The position numbers were made by a program, and so were the translations under genes. 64,000 nucleotides of DNA from Paenibacillus sp. Soil766. Its GTDB lineage: Bacteria > Bacillota > Bacilli > Paenibacillales > NBRC-103111. The notes below the pieces were generated by a model that saw only the letters and a list, made by a program, of their open reading frames with translations, had not been told where the DNA came from and ran no database searches. Within the stretch, counting starts at the first letter, position 1. Every line of letters begins with the position of its first letter. The stretch spans positions 10,011-74,010 of the forward strand of contig NZ_LMSJ01000059.1 of NCBI RefSeq assembly GCF_001428105.1, written 5' to 3'. Shown in pieces: positions 15,205-23,946 of this stretch.

Positions 15205-16107
15205 TTAAACTCGTTGCCATAAGGATCGGGCGATCCTTGCAAACAGCAGTGCTTGCGTCCAGCGGTTACTGACCTCGATCTGATTGTCATGAAGGTCGCT
15301 CACAGTAATTGCATATGGTGGTGGCCCCAGCTCGCATACAAACGGAAGCACATCTCCTTCCTGTGCCGCTTGACGCCAACTGCGCATACCTCCGAGCCAC
15401 CAACGTTGAAAGTGCTGCAACATGGGGTGTTCGCACTCTCGTTCTGCGATCCCTCCTTCATCCGAGCCTCCAAACATGGGCACGTCGATCTGCACTTGCT
15501 CCCCGTTTGATACACGAGCGTGGATGCTCTTCGTCCGTGGGAGCAGTGCCTGTAGCAGTTCTTCTGCCTCATCTGAGACGGTACGCATTTCCCCGGCAAC
15601 GACGTAATGTGAGAAGTCAATTGTCAGCTCAAGATCCGGCACATTGTGAACATACTCTACCGTTCGCAGCAGATCCTGTGTAATCGTGCCGCGGTGCGTT
15701 TCGATATATGATGGTATGCCTGCAGAACGCGACAGTTCCGTCATTCCCGCAAGCAATTGCCTAGCTTGTTCTCCGACTAGAAACGGCCTCATCACCTGTA
15801 CATTGACAAAATCGACTCTTCCGAACGCTTTTGCCTTGTTAAGAAATACGTCCAGTTCCTCCACCGTTTTGGGATACGCATTTACGCTGTATGAAAGATT
15901 GTATTGATCCAGCAACCGGTGCCATCGTTCGGCCTCATTACCCTCCGGAAGCATGCCGTTAATGCCGTCGTAACCCGCCTCTGCGATGCGCCGCACCTTC
16001 TCTTCCATGCTCCATTCGTCACTAGCGCCGTCTTGATCTCCCAATCCGTTCATCCCCCACCAGGACATTAGCACCTCGAGCCGTGGTTCACGTACACGAT
16101 GCTTCAT
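15205..16107 (-). CDS. Sugar phosphate isomerase/epimerase-like TIM barrel
   Basis: A 300-residue protein of the AP-endonuclease-2/xylose-isomerase-like TIM-barrel superfamily. Barrel strands include AGYDGINGM, LELTIDFSHYV (metal-ligand-type Asp and His), KSIHARVSNGEQ and FVCELGPPPY. The IETHRG segment supplies the usual Glu/His. The substrate is unknown, probably a sugar or polyol. GGGGAGGG lies before the ATG. This gene and the next two to the right are visibly richer in G+C than their neighbours, so they may have been acquired together. Confidence 0.7.
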   Translation of the reverse strand: MKHRVREPRLEVLMSWWGMNGLGDQDGASDEWSMEEKVRRIAEAGYDGINGMLPEGNEAERWHRLLDQYNLSYSVNAYPKTVEELDVFLNKAKAFGRVDFVNVQVMRPFLVGEQARQLLAGMTELSRSAGIPSYIETHRGTITQDLLRTVEYVHNVPDLELTIDFSHYVVAGEMRTVSDEAEELLQALLPRTKSIHARVSNGEQVQIDVPMFGGSDEGGIAERECEHPMLQHFQRWWLGGMRSWRQAAQEGDVLPFVCELGPPPYAITVSDLHDNQIEVSNRWTQALLFARIARSLWQRV

Positions 16108-16308
16108 TAAAATACCCTCCCCTATTTCTGCTAAAGGTGTAATTATTCACATCCTCATTATACATTTAACACAAGAAAAATAAGAGAAAGTATCTTGCTG
16201 TTAATTCATACAATCCTGCTATAACTCATAATCGAAACAGCCTTATTAGCAACCTGTTTGAATCGATTTTGATATTCTTCCGCGATTGGCCTTGGAATTG
16301 AAGGGTTA

Positions 16309-17226
16309 TTAACTGATCTCGAATGCTTCCGGTATTGGTTTTCTATGAAATGCTCTGATATCTTGAAGCGGAGGGAGCCCGAAGAGCCTGCGATATTCCC
16401 GGTTGAATTGAGCTGGACTCTCGTATCCGACTTCCAGTGCGGCGGCTGTCGCGTTAGCGGAGCCATTCAACATGAGGCGTCTCGCTTCCTGGAGGCGGAG
16501 CTGCTTCTGATATTGCAGTGGAGCCATCGTCGTGACAGCTTTGAATTTATGATGAAGTCCTGAGACACTCATTTTGGACGATCTCGCCACCTCTTCGATT
16601 GACAAGGTTCTGTTGTAATTTTCCTTTATCCATTCAATGGCTCTACCGATCCCCTCATTCTGCTGGTTCATGAAGACACGTTGGACAAACAAGTGTCCAT
16701 ATTCTCCCGTAAGTAAGCGGAAAATCATCTCGCGTTTGATCAGCGAAGACAAAAAGCGTATTTCTGTCTCTGACTTGCCCCGCAGCTCCAACAGCCGGAG
16801 GAATAATTGCAGCAAGTGCTCATCAGATTTACCTACGTAGGCTCCAGGACCCAGCTTACGATCGAGCGGCATCACGCTGATACCGGTATCCGTCATGACA
16901 GAAGCAATTTCTTCCGCTGTTACATCGATTCGTAAGCCGATATACGGCGTTTGCCGCGTAGCACCGACGACTTGACCGGAGGCCGGTATATCAATCAACG
17001 AAACCAAATAGTCACCCGCGGTGTAATAAATCGTGTCCTGACCGAGATGAAGCTTCTTGGACCCTTGTAGAATTAGGCAAAATGAGGGCGTGAGAACTCC
17101 AGGTATGATCGCTGTCGGCCGGTTACGCCGAAGCAGCGAAAAAAAGGGTATCGACGTCTCCGTACGCCCCTCTGCAAGATTAAGAGATTCCACCGCATTC
17201 AATAATTGATCCAGTTTTGTCTGCAT
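16309..17226 (-). CDS. AraC-family regulator with AraC_N domain
   Basis: A 305-residue transcription factor. An N-terminal cupin-like AraC_N domain (PF06719 type; SFCLILQGSKKLHLG, YLVSLIDIPASGQV) spans residues about 25-180. Two C-terminal helix-turn-helix motifs follow (LSIEEVARSSKMSVSGLHHKFK and ATAAALEVGYESPAQFNREYRR). GGAGG lies nine bases before the ATG. The gene is divergent from a DHA2 exporter across a 186-base gap holding an 18-base palindrome, so it probably controls the exporter and itself. It ends 200 bases before the isomerase gene. Confidence 0.85.
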   Translation of the reverse strand: MQTKLDQLLNAVESLNLAEGRTETSIPFFSLLRRNRPTAIIPGVLTPSFCLILQGSKKLHLGQDTIYYTAGDYLVSLIDIPASGQVVGATRQTPYIGLRIDVTAEEIASVMTDTGISVMPLDRKLGPGAYVGKSDEHLLQLFLRLLELRGKSETEIRFLSSLIKREMIFRLLTGEYGHLFVQRVFMNQQNEGIGRAIEWIKENYNRTLSIEEVARSSKMSVSGLHHKFKAVTTMAPLQYQKQLRLQEARRLMLNGSANATAAALEVGYESPAQFNREYRRLFGLPPLQDIRAFHRKPIPEAFEIS

Positions 17227-17228
17227 GG

Positions 17229-17238
17229 GAACGTTCCT
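17229..17238. promoter_or_regulatory. Palindrome at the AraC gene start
   Basis: GGAACGTTCC is a perfect ten-base palindrome just before the AraC start codon. It shares the AACGTT core with ATAACGTTAT at 17380-17389, in the same divergent gap. Confidence 0.3.
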
Positions 17239-17359
17239 CCATTCCTATTTTCCTCTCCTATTATACGCCGTGCTTCGAAGAGCGCCAACCTGTTTATCGA
17301 ACAATAAGAATTTAACTTTGCAGTATTGAGCAACTTTTTAGCAGAAACGAGCTACTTCC

Positions 17360-17377
17360 TGATGCGAATTCGCATCA
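17360..17377. promoter_or_regulatory. 18-base perfect palindrome, probable operator
   Basis: TGATGCGAATTCGCATCA is fully palindromic. It lies 36 bases before the exporter start, next to the second palindrome ATAACGTTAT (17380-17389). It is a likely binding site in the AraC/exporter divergent promoter region. Confidence 0.55.
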
Positions 17378-17412
17378 TAATAACGTTATAACATGAAAGG
17401 GAGGTTATCCTC

Positions 17413-18828
17413 TTGAATGAACATTCGAAACGAATTATTTTGGCGATGATCGTCGCCTGCCAGCTTATGATGGTGCTCGACGCTTCCGTCTTGGTTACCG
17501 CGTTACCCGAAATCGGCCGCACCCTCCATCTATCGACGGCCGCTTTGACTTGGGTGCAGAACGCTTATATCTTGGCGTTCGGAGGGTTCTTGCTGTTAGG
17601 AGCACGCGCGGGAGACATCCTGGGAAGGAGAAAAACATTCAGCGCGGGGATCGCCTTGTTTTCGCTAGCCTCCATACTGGCCGGCTTGGCGCCGACTGCA
17701 TCGCTTCTGCTCGTGGCACGCGCTATGCAAGGATTGGCGGCAGCGATCGCCACGCCGTCTGCACTCGCCTTGTTATCTGTCAGCTTCTCTGGAACCAAGG
17801 AACGCTCGAAAGCGATCGCCGTCTACAGCGCCGTAGCAGGAGCAGGCGGCAGCGTCGGACTAATCGTCGGCGGTTTGTTGACGGATCTGATCTCTTGGCG
17901 CGCCGGGATGTTCCTCAACGTGCCGGTCGGTGTCGCTCTGCTTCTTATGGTGCCTCGCTATATGCAGGAGACGGAGTCGAAAGCGGGACGATTGGATATC
18001 ATGGGAGCCATGACGTCGGTGATCGGCATGACAGCGTTGGCATTCGGCTTTGTTCAAGCCGCGTCTGGCAGATGGTTAACGCCGGAAGTATGGGGTTCGC
18101 TTGCTCTCGGAGGTGTCTCTCTAGCGGCTTTCGTGTGGATTGAAGCACGAGCGAAAGAGCCGATAACACCTCTTCGCCTGTTCGCAAGCCGAACGCGATC
18201 CGGGGCGTACTTGGGTAGGCTGTTTCTCTTGTGTGGAAATTATCCGATCTTTTTCTTCGTTCCGCAATTTTTACAGAACGTCCTTCATTTCAATTCTTTG
18301 CAGGCCGGACTCGCGATCATGCCGTTCACGGCTGTTCAGTTTGGGATGATGTATGCCATGCCTTCGCTCGTAGCCCGATTCGGGAACGCGAAAGTACTGA
18401 TCGCCGGATTGATAATCGCGATCACTGGAACAAGCTGGCTGAGCCTCATTACAGCTGATTCTAGCTATCTCTCTCATTTGTTTTTACCGTTACTCGTCAT
18501 GGGTTGCGGCGCGGGGATGATCTTCCAGCCCTTCACAACGTTAGGATTGTCCGGCGTTGAGGCCAAAGATGCAGGAGCGGCGTCGGGGCTCGTCAACGTT
18601 GCTCATCAGACAGGCGCGTCGCTCGGGCTCGCGGTTCTGATCTCTGTCTTCGAAGCGGTGAACCGGCAGGCGGTTCCTTCGAATATATCTTTTGCCCATG
18701 CAATCTCCGTCTCGCTTGTGGGTTCTGCCGTTTTCCTAACAGCTTCTCTCCTGGCTGTCTTGATCCTACTGCTGCCGGCAGACAGAGCGCAGCGCGTCGT
18801 CGCAACCGGAACGCAGAACGCGTCCTGA
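17413..18828 (+). CDS. DHA2-family (EmrB/QacA) drug exporter
   Basis: A 471-residue major-facilitator transporter of the 14-span drug:proton antiporter branch. It has the N-terminal VLDASVLVTALPEI motif (family motif D1), the loop motif A GDILGRRKTF, RAMQGLAAA (motif B with its Arg) and GAGGSVGLIVGGLL (motif C of antiporters). It is expected in the cytoplasmic membrane, pumping out toxic compounds by proton exchange. It starts at TTG 17413 with AAAGGGAGG eight bases before. It is divergent from an AraC regulator. The sequence is GC-rich compared with the flanks. Confidence 0.85.
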   Translation: MNEHSKRIILAMIVACQLMMVLDASVLVTALPEIGRTLHLSTAALTWVQNAYILAFGGFLLLGARAGDILGRRKTFSAGIALFSLASILAGLAPTASLLLVARAMQGLAAAIATPSALALLSVSFSGTKERSKAIAVYSAVAGAGGSVGLIVGGLLTDLISWRAGMFLNVPVGVALLLMVPRYMQETESKAGRLDIMGAMTSVIGMTALAFGFVQAASGRWLTPEVWGSLALGGVSLAAFVWIEARAKEPITPLRLFASRTRSGAYLGRLFLLCGNYPIFFFVPQFLQNVLHFNSLQAGLAIMPFTAVQFGMMYAMPSLVARFGNAKVLIAGLIIAITGTSWLSLITADSSYLSHLFLPLLVMGCGAGMIFQPFTTLGLSGVEAKDAGAASGLVNVAHQTGASLGLAVLISVFEAVNRQAVPSNISFAHAISVSLVGSAVFLTASLLAVLILLLPADRAQRVVATGTQNAS

Positions 18829-18917
18829 TACTTTCATTTTCCATCTCCCATCGGAATAGAAGATTAGTGACTGCTCCATCTTCATTTGAGTTACGGCATG
18901 TTGGAGTTCTTCAACGC

Positions 18918-18957
18918 AACCAGGGAGCAGATGCCACATGGCATCTGCTCCCTGGTT
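18918..18957. terminator. Long perfect hairpin after the exporter
   Basis: The 19-base arms (core CAGGGAGCAGATGCC) are perfectly complementary with almost no loop and no T-run. The stem resembles the hairpin of cassette repeat E at 2407-2440. Confidence 0.5.
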
Positions 18958-19004
18958 AATACATTATTGCTCAACGGAACGGAATACTTCTACATTACTT
19001 AGTA

Positions 19005-19775
19005 TTAATTGACTTGAATATTCAATAGCCTAGTTTTCGTGACCATTCCCGCACTCTCAAGAGTCCTTTTCGAAGCCTCGTTATAGTACCAACATCCACT
19101 TACAGGCATAACGCCTTGCTCTTTACACCATTTTCTCAATTGTATGATAATAAACCTCCCAATTCCTTGCTTTCTATATGCTTCATTAGTAAACATACCA
19201 ATGCTTGCTAATCCTTTTATCATGTTAGACTTTTCAACTATACCGATTCCAAGCATCACAGAGTCTCTATAGTAAGTGAAGAGTTCTCCATTTGCAATCC
19301 GTCGTTCGTATTGGTCAAGGAAATCTCCACAGGTTTGTTGTATTTGTATCAGATCTTCCAAATTGGCAGCGCGAAATGATTCATCATTGGAAAGATTACT
19401 CTCTACTATTCCTGCTAGGTTGTCTTGGAAAAAGTAAGCTTGTTTATTGATCGTAAAGTCCTTATCTACCGCTAAGCTTATAAAAAGTTCATCACAGGTC
19501 GGAACGAATAGAGAGTTCACTGAATAACTATCAAGCACTTGGCTAAACATCCTCTGTGAGGACATTTGGTATGCGCGACTGATATAAAATTGAGTTAGAA
19601 GATCGTTGTTGTGAATAGCGAAGTAACCCACGATTATGAATCCTTCTTGGATTTTGTAGAAAGTCGATGCTAGAATATGTTCCTCTAAGAAAGAATCAAA
19701 TGGTGAAGATAAGCTTTCGATGTATTCATCAATAAGATATTGAATTTCATTGATTAGACACTTTTTTGTAATCAT
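19005..19775 (-). CDS. GNAT-family acetyltransferase (two-lobed)
   Basis: A 256-residue protein whose C-terminal third is a GNAT domain: the acetyl-CoA loop YRKQGIGRFII and the late NEASKRTLESAGM motif. The N-terminal part is diverged and of unknown role, as in other two-lobed GNAT proteins. The frame is open to 19874, but AAAGGA is placed for the ATG at 19775, and the upstream extension is hydrophobic and unsupported. It lies 118 bases after the DUF7002-like gene, in the same direction. Confidence 0.65.
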   Translation of the reverse strand: MITKKCLINEIQYLIDEYIESLSSPFDSFLEEHILASTFYKIQEGFIIVGYFAIHNNDLLTQFYISRAYQMSSQRMFSQVLDSYSVNSLFVPTCDELFISLAVDKDFTINKQAYFFQDNLAGIVESNLSNDESFRAANLEDLIQIQQTCGDFLDQYERRIANGELFTYYRDSVMLGIGIVEKSNMIKGLASIGMFTNEAYRKQGIGRFIIIQLRKWCKEQGVMPVSGCWYYNEASKRTLESAGMVTKTRLLNIQVN

Positions 19776-19893
19776 CCAAACCATCCTTTCAAGAATTACG
19801 TTACGATACATAATTCCATAGTAAACGATGGCAATCATTAACTGAAGGGAAAGTATTCGTTTAACTAACCTCATCGGTTCCGTGTTTTAATAA

Positions 19894-20583
19894 CTAGATA
19901 AATTCTTTAAAATCCTGAATCGATCGTGCTAATTCCCTCCATCTACCAGGAATTCCCTCCCTTTGATCACAATAGATATACTGTAAATAACGTGATAACT
20001 GCGTGACTTCTTGTTCCACTAATACCTCGCGTATCTCAGAAGGCTTTGTCGGCACATCATTTCTCCGTACAAGTTCAAATTGGTCTAAAGTAACAAACAT
20101 TTGCAAACTTTTCTTATAAGCACAACGATTGGGGTATCGTGGTGAGCTTCCCGAATCATACTTAGACAACTTAACCGTGTCATAGAAATCAGAGAGCAAT
20201 GCATGCGCATCTAATTGAAGGATTACAAAATCTTCATCTGGTTCTCTTCTCGCATACATCTCCAACATTTTTTGACAATCTCTCTGTGTCGGCCAAAAAA
20301 ATACGTGCTGATCTAGATAACTATGGAATTGTTGATGAGTTATAGATGCATCCATCACTTGATCAGTAATTCTTAGATGCGCATTGGCTATAAACACATG
20401 ACCGTCTAGATGAATCTCTCGACTCACTGACCGTCTCTCATTCGATAACGTAGGATCAACTTTATGACATGCATACAAAGCATCGAGATGCGCAACGGAG
20501 GGCAGATTCCTTACTCTTGTAAAATGAAAAAATGACTTTCTTTTACTACTGTTTGTTATTACATCTACGATTTCATTTCTCAT
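19894..20583 (-). CDS. DUF7002-like protein
   Basis: A 229-residue protein beginning with FFHFTRVRNLPSVAHLDAL, the opening seen in DUF7002-type proteins and similar to ADP-ribosyltransferase-like folds (a His in an H-x-T pattern early on). No complete ART catalytic triad is certain, so enzymatic activity is only a possibility. Its ATG overlaps the stop of the LysR gene (ATGA), indicating translational coupling with the regulator. Confidence 0.5.
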   Translation of the reverse strand: MRNEIVDVITNSSKRKSFFHFTRVRNLPSVAHLDALYACHKVDPTLSNERRSVSREIHLDGHVFIANAHLRITDQVMDASITHQQFHSYLDQHVFFWPTQRDCQKMLEMYARREPDEDFVILQLDAHALLSDFYDTVKLSKYDSGSSPRYPNRCAYKKSLQMFVTLDQFELVRRNDVPTKPSEIREVLVEQEVTQLSRYLQYIYCDQREGIPGRWRELARSIQDFKEFI

Positions 20584-21485
20584 ATGGATGTGATTTCATC
20601 CTTTTTAATCGTTTGGATATAAGAAAGCACCAGATCAATAAATCCACTAGCTGCTTGCCCCAAATACCTATCTTTATGGTATACAATCACTACTTCACGA
20701 CAGAGTTTAGGGTTAATGATTGGAATCATAACCAAATCCTCATAGTGATACATGTCAATTAATGTTTTTGAAAGAACAGTTGCCCCAATCCCAGATCGTA
20801 CTAATGTAAATAAAGAATCTATCGTCGTCGTTTCAATAAAAGGTTTTAATTCGAGCCCTGCAATTTGGCATGTGGAATCAATCAGTTGCCTGCATCTATG
20901 TGTCTCAGGAAACATCACAATCGGGGTAGTTACTAATTCTTCAAAATCAATTATCGTATGACTAGCCAATGGATGATTGGCAGTAGTCACGAAATAGAAG
21001 GATTCACTGTAGAGAGGCTTAATCGCTAATTTATCATGTTCTACAGGTAGAATGGAGATGGCAAAGTCAAGTTCATTATGCAGAACCCGTTCAACGACAT
21101 CTTCATTAGCAATCAACTTGATGTGAATATTCGGATATTGGCGATGATAATTGATTAATTGGGATGAAATCAGTTCATTTAATTCACCTGGCAAAGCGCC
21201 AATCGAGAGCGTACCTCGTTCTACTTTCTGCAGCTCTTGAATTTGTTCGCGTGCGCTAGTTAGGGATCCAATAGCTATATGGGATTGCTGGTACAAAATC
21301 ATACCGGCTTCTGTGATCATCGTCTTCTTCCCGATTCGGTCAAATATTCGAACACCCAGCTCGTTCTCAAGTGCCTTGATTTGATGACTTAATGTTGGCT
21401 GAGTAATCCCAAGCTTTTCAGCTGCTCGAGTGAAATGAAGTTCTTCACACGTCGTCATGAAATATTCTAATTGTCTCAATTCCAT
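20580..21485 (-). CDS. LysR-family transcriptional regulator
   Basis: A regulator of about 301 residues. The helix-turn-helix is FTRAAEKLGITQPTLSHQIKALE near the N-terminus, followed by the periplasmic-binding-like effector domain (LSIGALPGELNELI, DFAISILP, VRSGIGATVL). It is close to the CynR/CbbR-like branch. The frame opens at GTG 21497, but the family start MELRQLEYF corresponds to ATG 21485. It lies downstream of the broken TDT transporter in the same direction, so it may once have governed that gene. It is coupled to the DUF7002-like gene. Confidence 0.85.
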   Translation of the reverse strand: MELRQLEYFMTTCEELHFTRAAEKLGITQPTLSHQIKALENELGVRIFDRIGKKTMITEAGMILYQQSHIAIGSLTSAREQIQELQKVERGTLSIGALPGELNELISSQLINYHRQYPNIHIKLIANEDVVERVLHNELDFAISILPVEHDKLAIKPLYSESFYFVTTANHPLASHTIIDFEELVTTPIVMFPETHRCRQLIDSTCQIAGLELKPFIETTTIDSLFTLVRSGIGATVLSKTLIDMYHYEDLVMIPIINPKLCREVVIVYHKDRYLGQAASGFIDLVLSYIQTIKKDEITSI

Positions 21486-21575
21486 GCTCTCATTCACCTC
21501 TTGATTTATGCCTCAGACATACTATTTCCTCAAATAGCTTTGGTTGTATCATTAGTTTCGGCAAGTGTACTCATA

Positions 21576-22563
21576 CTAACCCTTCAGCAATTTGCCGTTA
21601 AATAGCATGTTCAGCGTTCGAATAAACAGTACGATCAGAACGATACTAAGCAAAGCTAGAATGGCCGCGGCGATGTCAATTAACAACCAAGAATGTACGA
21701 ACATCGCATACTTCAATGCAGCATTACTAAGCGCAGCTATTGGGAAACTTACAGCCCACCAAGAAGCTCCGAATGGTACAGACTTTTTGAATACTTTAAA
21801 GAACATGACGACGAATAAAAATAGGCCAAAGTAAAACAACACAGCTGCAAACCCATCAATTCATTGCATAACATTCGTATAGCCAAGAAACCAACCTCAA
21901 ATGGTGCTGTCATGATCATCAAAGAAGGTACTAATCCAGCTGGCATTGGTTCCTATGAATCAATCTGGATGCGATCATAATGAAGAAAAGTAAAGCAACA
22001 ATGCCACCGATCGCTAAGCACATCAGATTGATTTCATACGCCCAAGTAAATGGTATCGTTCCACCAGCGACGGCCACATCAAGTGTAGCCACACCAGGAA
22101 TAAGTAATGGTGGAACTGTATGTCCAGGTTCTTGATTCCCATTTAACAATCGTGAAACGAAAACAAAACTGAGCATTAACGTGGTCACCGTGCCGATGAT
22201 CCAAGTAATTTGACCTACGACTTGACTGTAAGTACCTATCACGGAAGAAACTAATAGAATCGAAATCGTGATTGTACCGAAAAAATTTCCTACTATAGGA
22301 TGCCTAAATTCACTTGCTACTATCTGTGGGTAACGAACCCACTTACATATATAACCTATACTTAACGCGATAAACATTAGAATTGCAACAATACCAATCA
22401 TATCCGCAATGACAGGGGAAGTACCAAACAGCTTGCTCGCTTGTCCCCAAGCCGATGATAAACCCGAAATACCCATAACTGACGCGAATAAATTTACTGG
22501 CAAGAACTGTATGGAACCGAAAGTCCTTTTATGGTTCTGTATGGAGGAAGCCATTGTATTCAT
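21576..22563 (-). pseudogene. TDT/SLAC1-family (TehA-like) transporter, frameshifted
   Basis: The minus strand encodes a TDT/SLAC1-type anion or dicarboxylate channel in three pieces. From ATG 22563 about 200 residues with six hydrophobic segments (FASVMGISGLSSAWG, PFTWAYEINLMCLAIGG) run to a frameshift at about 21945. MPAGLVPSLMIMTAPFEVGFLA follows in a second frame to about 21870. LFYFGLFLFVVMFFKV to FNGKLLKG completes the protein in a third frame. Two shifts make it non-functional unless they are assembly errors. AGAGGTGA lies before the ATG. Confidence 0.75.
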
Positions 22564-22860
22564 AATAAGTCACCTCTACCTTCATATTTGTATAGGATCG
22601 CGGTACACGATGTGTCTGGCTCTCACCAAGGAACAACCTTATCTTACCCTCGTGCCAGAAAGTGATCAATATTGTAGTTTCTATTGTTCCTATAGATAAG
22701 ACGACTAGATTGAAGACAAATAAGGCCGCAAATTTGCGGCCCTTTTCAATTTTCTTACTCTTAAAAATTTTAGTAACTTATTTAAGAGTAGCTGCAACCT
22801 TTTTATCTACAGTCCCGTTTATGTTTCTGAAACACAAAAAACCACATGAGGTGAATGAAT
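22564..22860. other. Divergent promoter region with a 22-base palindrome
   Basis: This gap lies between the broken transporter (minus) and the SLH gene (plus). It holds the palindrome AAGGCCGCAAATTTGCGGCCTT's 22 bases at 22722-22743 (core GGCCGCAAATTTGCGGCC), followed on the plus strand by a T-rich stretch, so it may act as a terminator-like structure. No gene is visible. Confidence 0.45.
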
Positions 22861-23895
22861 ATGAAAAAAACAATCAAAACCTTCACGCTAACAGCAGCCA
22901 CTGCTTTACTATCACTGACTTTAATCGGGCAAAGCTTTGCAGCATCTAGTACATTCACAGACCTTGATAATCTTGCAACAAAAGATAAAATTATTGCTCT
23001 ACAACAAAGCGGTATTGTCGGTGGCATCACATCTACATTATTTGCTCCACATGAAAAAATTACAGCAGCTCAATCTGTACAATTACTCGTGAACGCACTT
23101 GGACTTAATCTAGACCTGGTCAGATTCGTGAAAGAACCGAAAGCAACTGATTATTTTGCAAATGCCTCAAACGATGCTTGGTATGCACAGGCACTAATTA
23201 TTGCGGCAGTCAACAATGTGGATCTTCCCAAAGATCTCAACCCTGCTAAAAAATTGACACGTGAAGAATTCACACATCAGCTCGTTCGTGCAATTGAAGT
23301 AAGTAAGAATCTCCCTCTAATTAACCCTGTTGTCGTTGATATTAAAGATGGTGATCAAATAACCGTTGATTATTCGGGATCCATCCAGCGTGGACTCAAA
23401 TACGGGATTATTAAACTAAATACCGATGGAAAATTCAGTCCAAAAGATGAAATCACGCGTGCTGAGGCTGCAGAGGAAGTATATAATGCGCTAGATTACC
23501 TGAAAACTCATCAAGCGCCAGTCATAAGTAATGATCCTATCTCTGCAACACAAGGTGTTCAGCTTATCACAGATGCACTAGGCAAATTGGGTACAGATAT
23601 CAATATTAAGATAGATCCAGATGCCAAAATGACGCGTGAATCGTTCACCTATCTTCTCGTTCATACGTTCCAAACCAGTGAGAAATTACCGATGATTAAA
23701 TTAAATCCAGTCGAAATCAAGGATAATGACAAGATTGACTTATTGAATGTTGGCGCCATCCAAACCGCGCTTGCTTTAGATATTGTCGAGCTAAATGCAG
23801 ACGGTACTTTCCATCCGCAAGATGGCATTACCCTTACAGATGCAACAGAAATCGCTAATCAAGCGGTTAAAGCTGTCGAGGGGTTAAAGAAGTAA
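22861..23895 (+). CDS. Secreted SLH-domain protein
   Basis: A 344-residue exported protein. The signal peptide (MKKTIKTFTLTAATALLSL..., cut after SFA) is followed by S-layer-homology-like modules along its whole length: TFTDLDNLATKDKIIALQQSGIV, ITAAQSVQLLVNALG, FSPKDEITRAEAAEEVYNAL, and again HPQDGITLTDATEI. It has no other catalytic domain, so it probably sits in the cell wall bound to pyruvylated polymer. GAGGTG at 22848-22853 suits ATG 22861 rather than the in-frame ATG at 22855. Confidence 0.75.
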   Translation: MKKTIKTFTLTAATALLSLTLIGQSFAASSTFTDLDNLATKDKIIALQQSGIVGGITSTLFAPHEKITAAQSVQLLVNALGLNLDLVRFVKEPKATDYFANASNDAWYAQALIIAAVNNVDLPKDLNPAKKLTREEFTHQLVRAIEVSKNLPLINPVVVDIKDGDQITVDYSGSIQRGLKYGIIKLNTDGKFSPKDEITRAEAAEEVYNALDYLKTHQAPVISNDPISATQGVQLITDALGKLGTDINIKIDPDAKMTRESFTYLLVHTFQTSEKLPMIKLNPVEIKDNDKIDLLNVGAIQTALALDIVELNADGTFHPQDGITLTDATEIANQAVKAVEGLKK

Positions 23896-23902
23896 ATTAA
23901 AA

Positions 23903-23936
23903 AAGAGCAGGCCCATTCTCGAAGGGGTCTGCTCTT
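23903..23936. terminator. Bidirectional terminator, SLH gene / aroC
   Basis: AAGAGCAGGCCC pairs with GGGGTCTGCTCTT. On the minus strand it is followed by a run of T, ending the aroA-aroC transcript. Confidence 0.75.
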
Positions 23937-23946
23937 CCCACTTTAT

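Noticed and set aside
15253-15907. Long plus-strand frames opposite the TIM-barrel isomerase gene
   Set aside because: Antisense shadows in a GC-richer gene; none has a ribosome site or domain.
16206-16466. Minus-strand frame overlapping the end of the AraC gene
   Set aside because: Its first half is a shadow of the AraC gene and the rest lacks a start and any recognisable motif.
17550-18143. A 197-codon frame inside the drug exporter gene
   Set aside because: An Arg-rich out-of-frame shadow of a clear membrane transporter.
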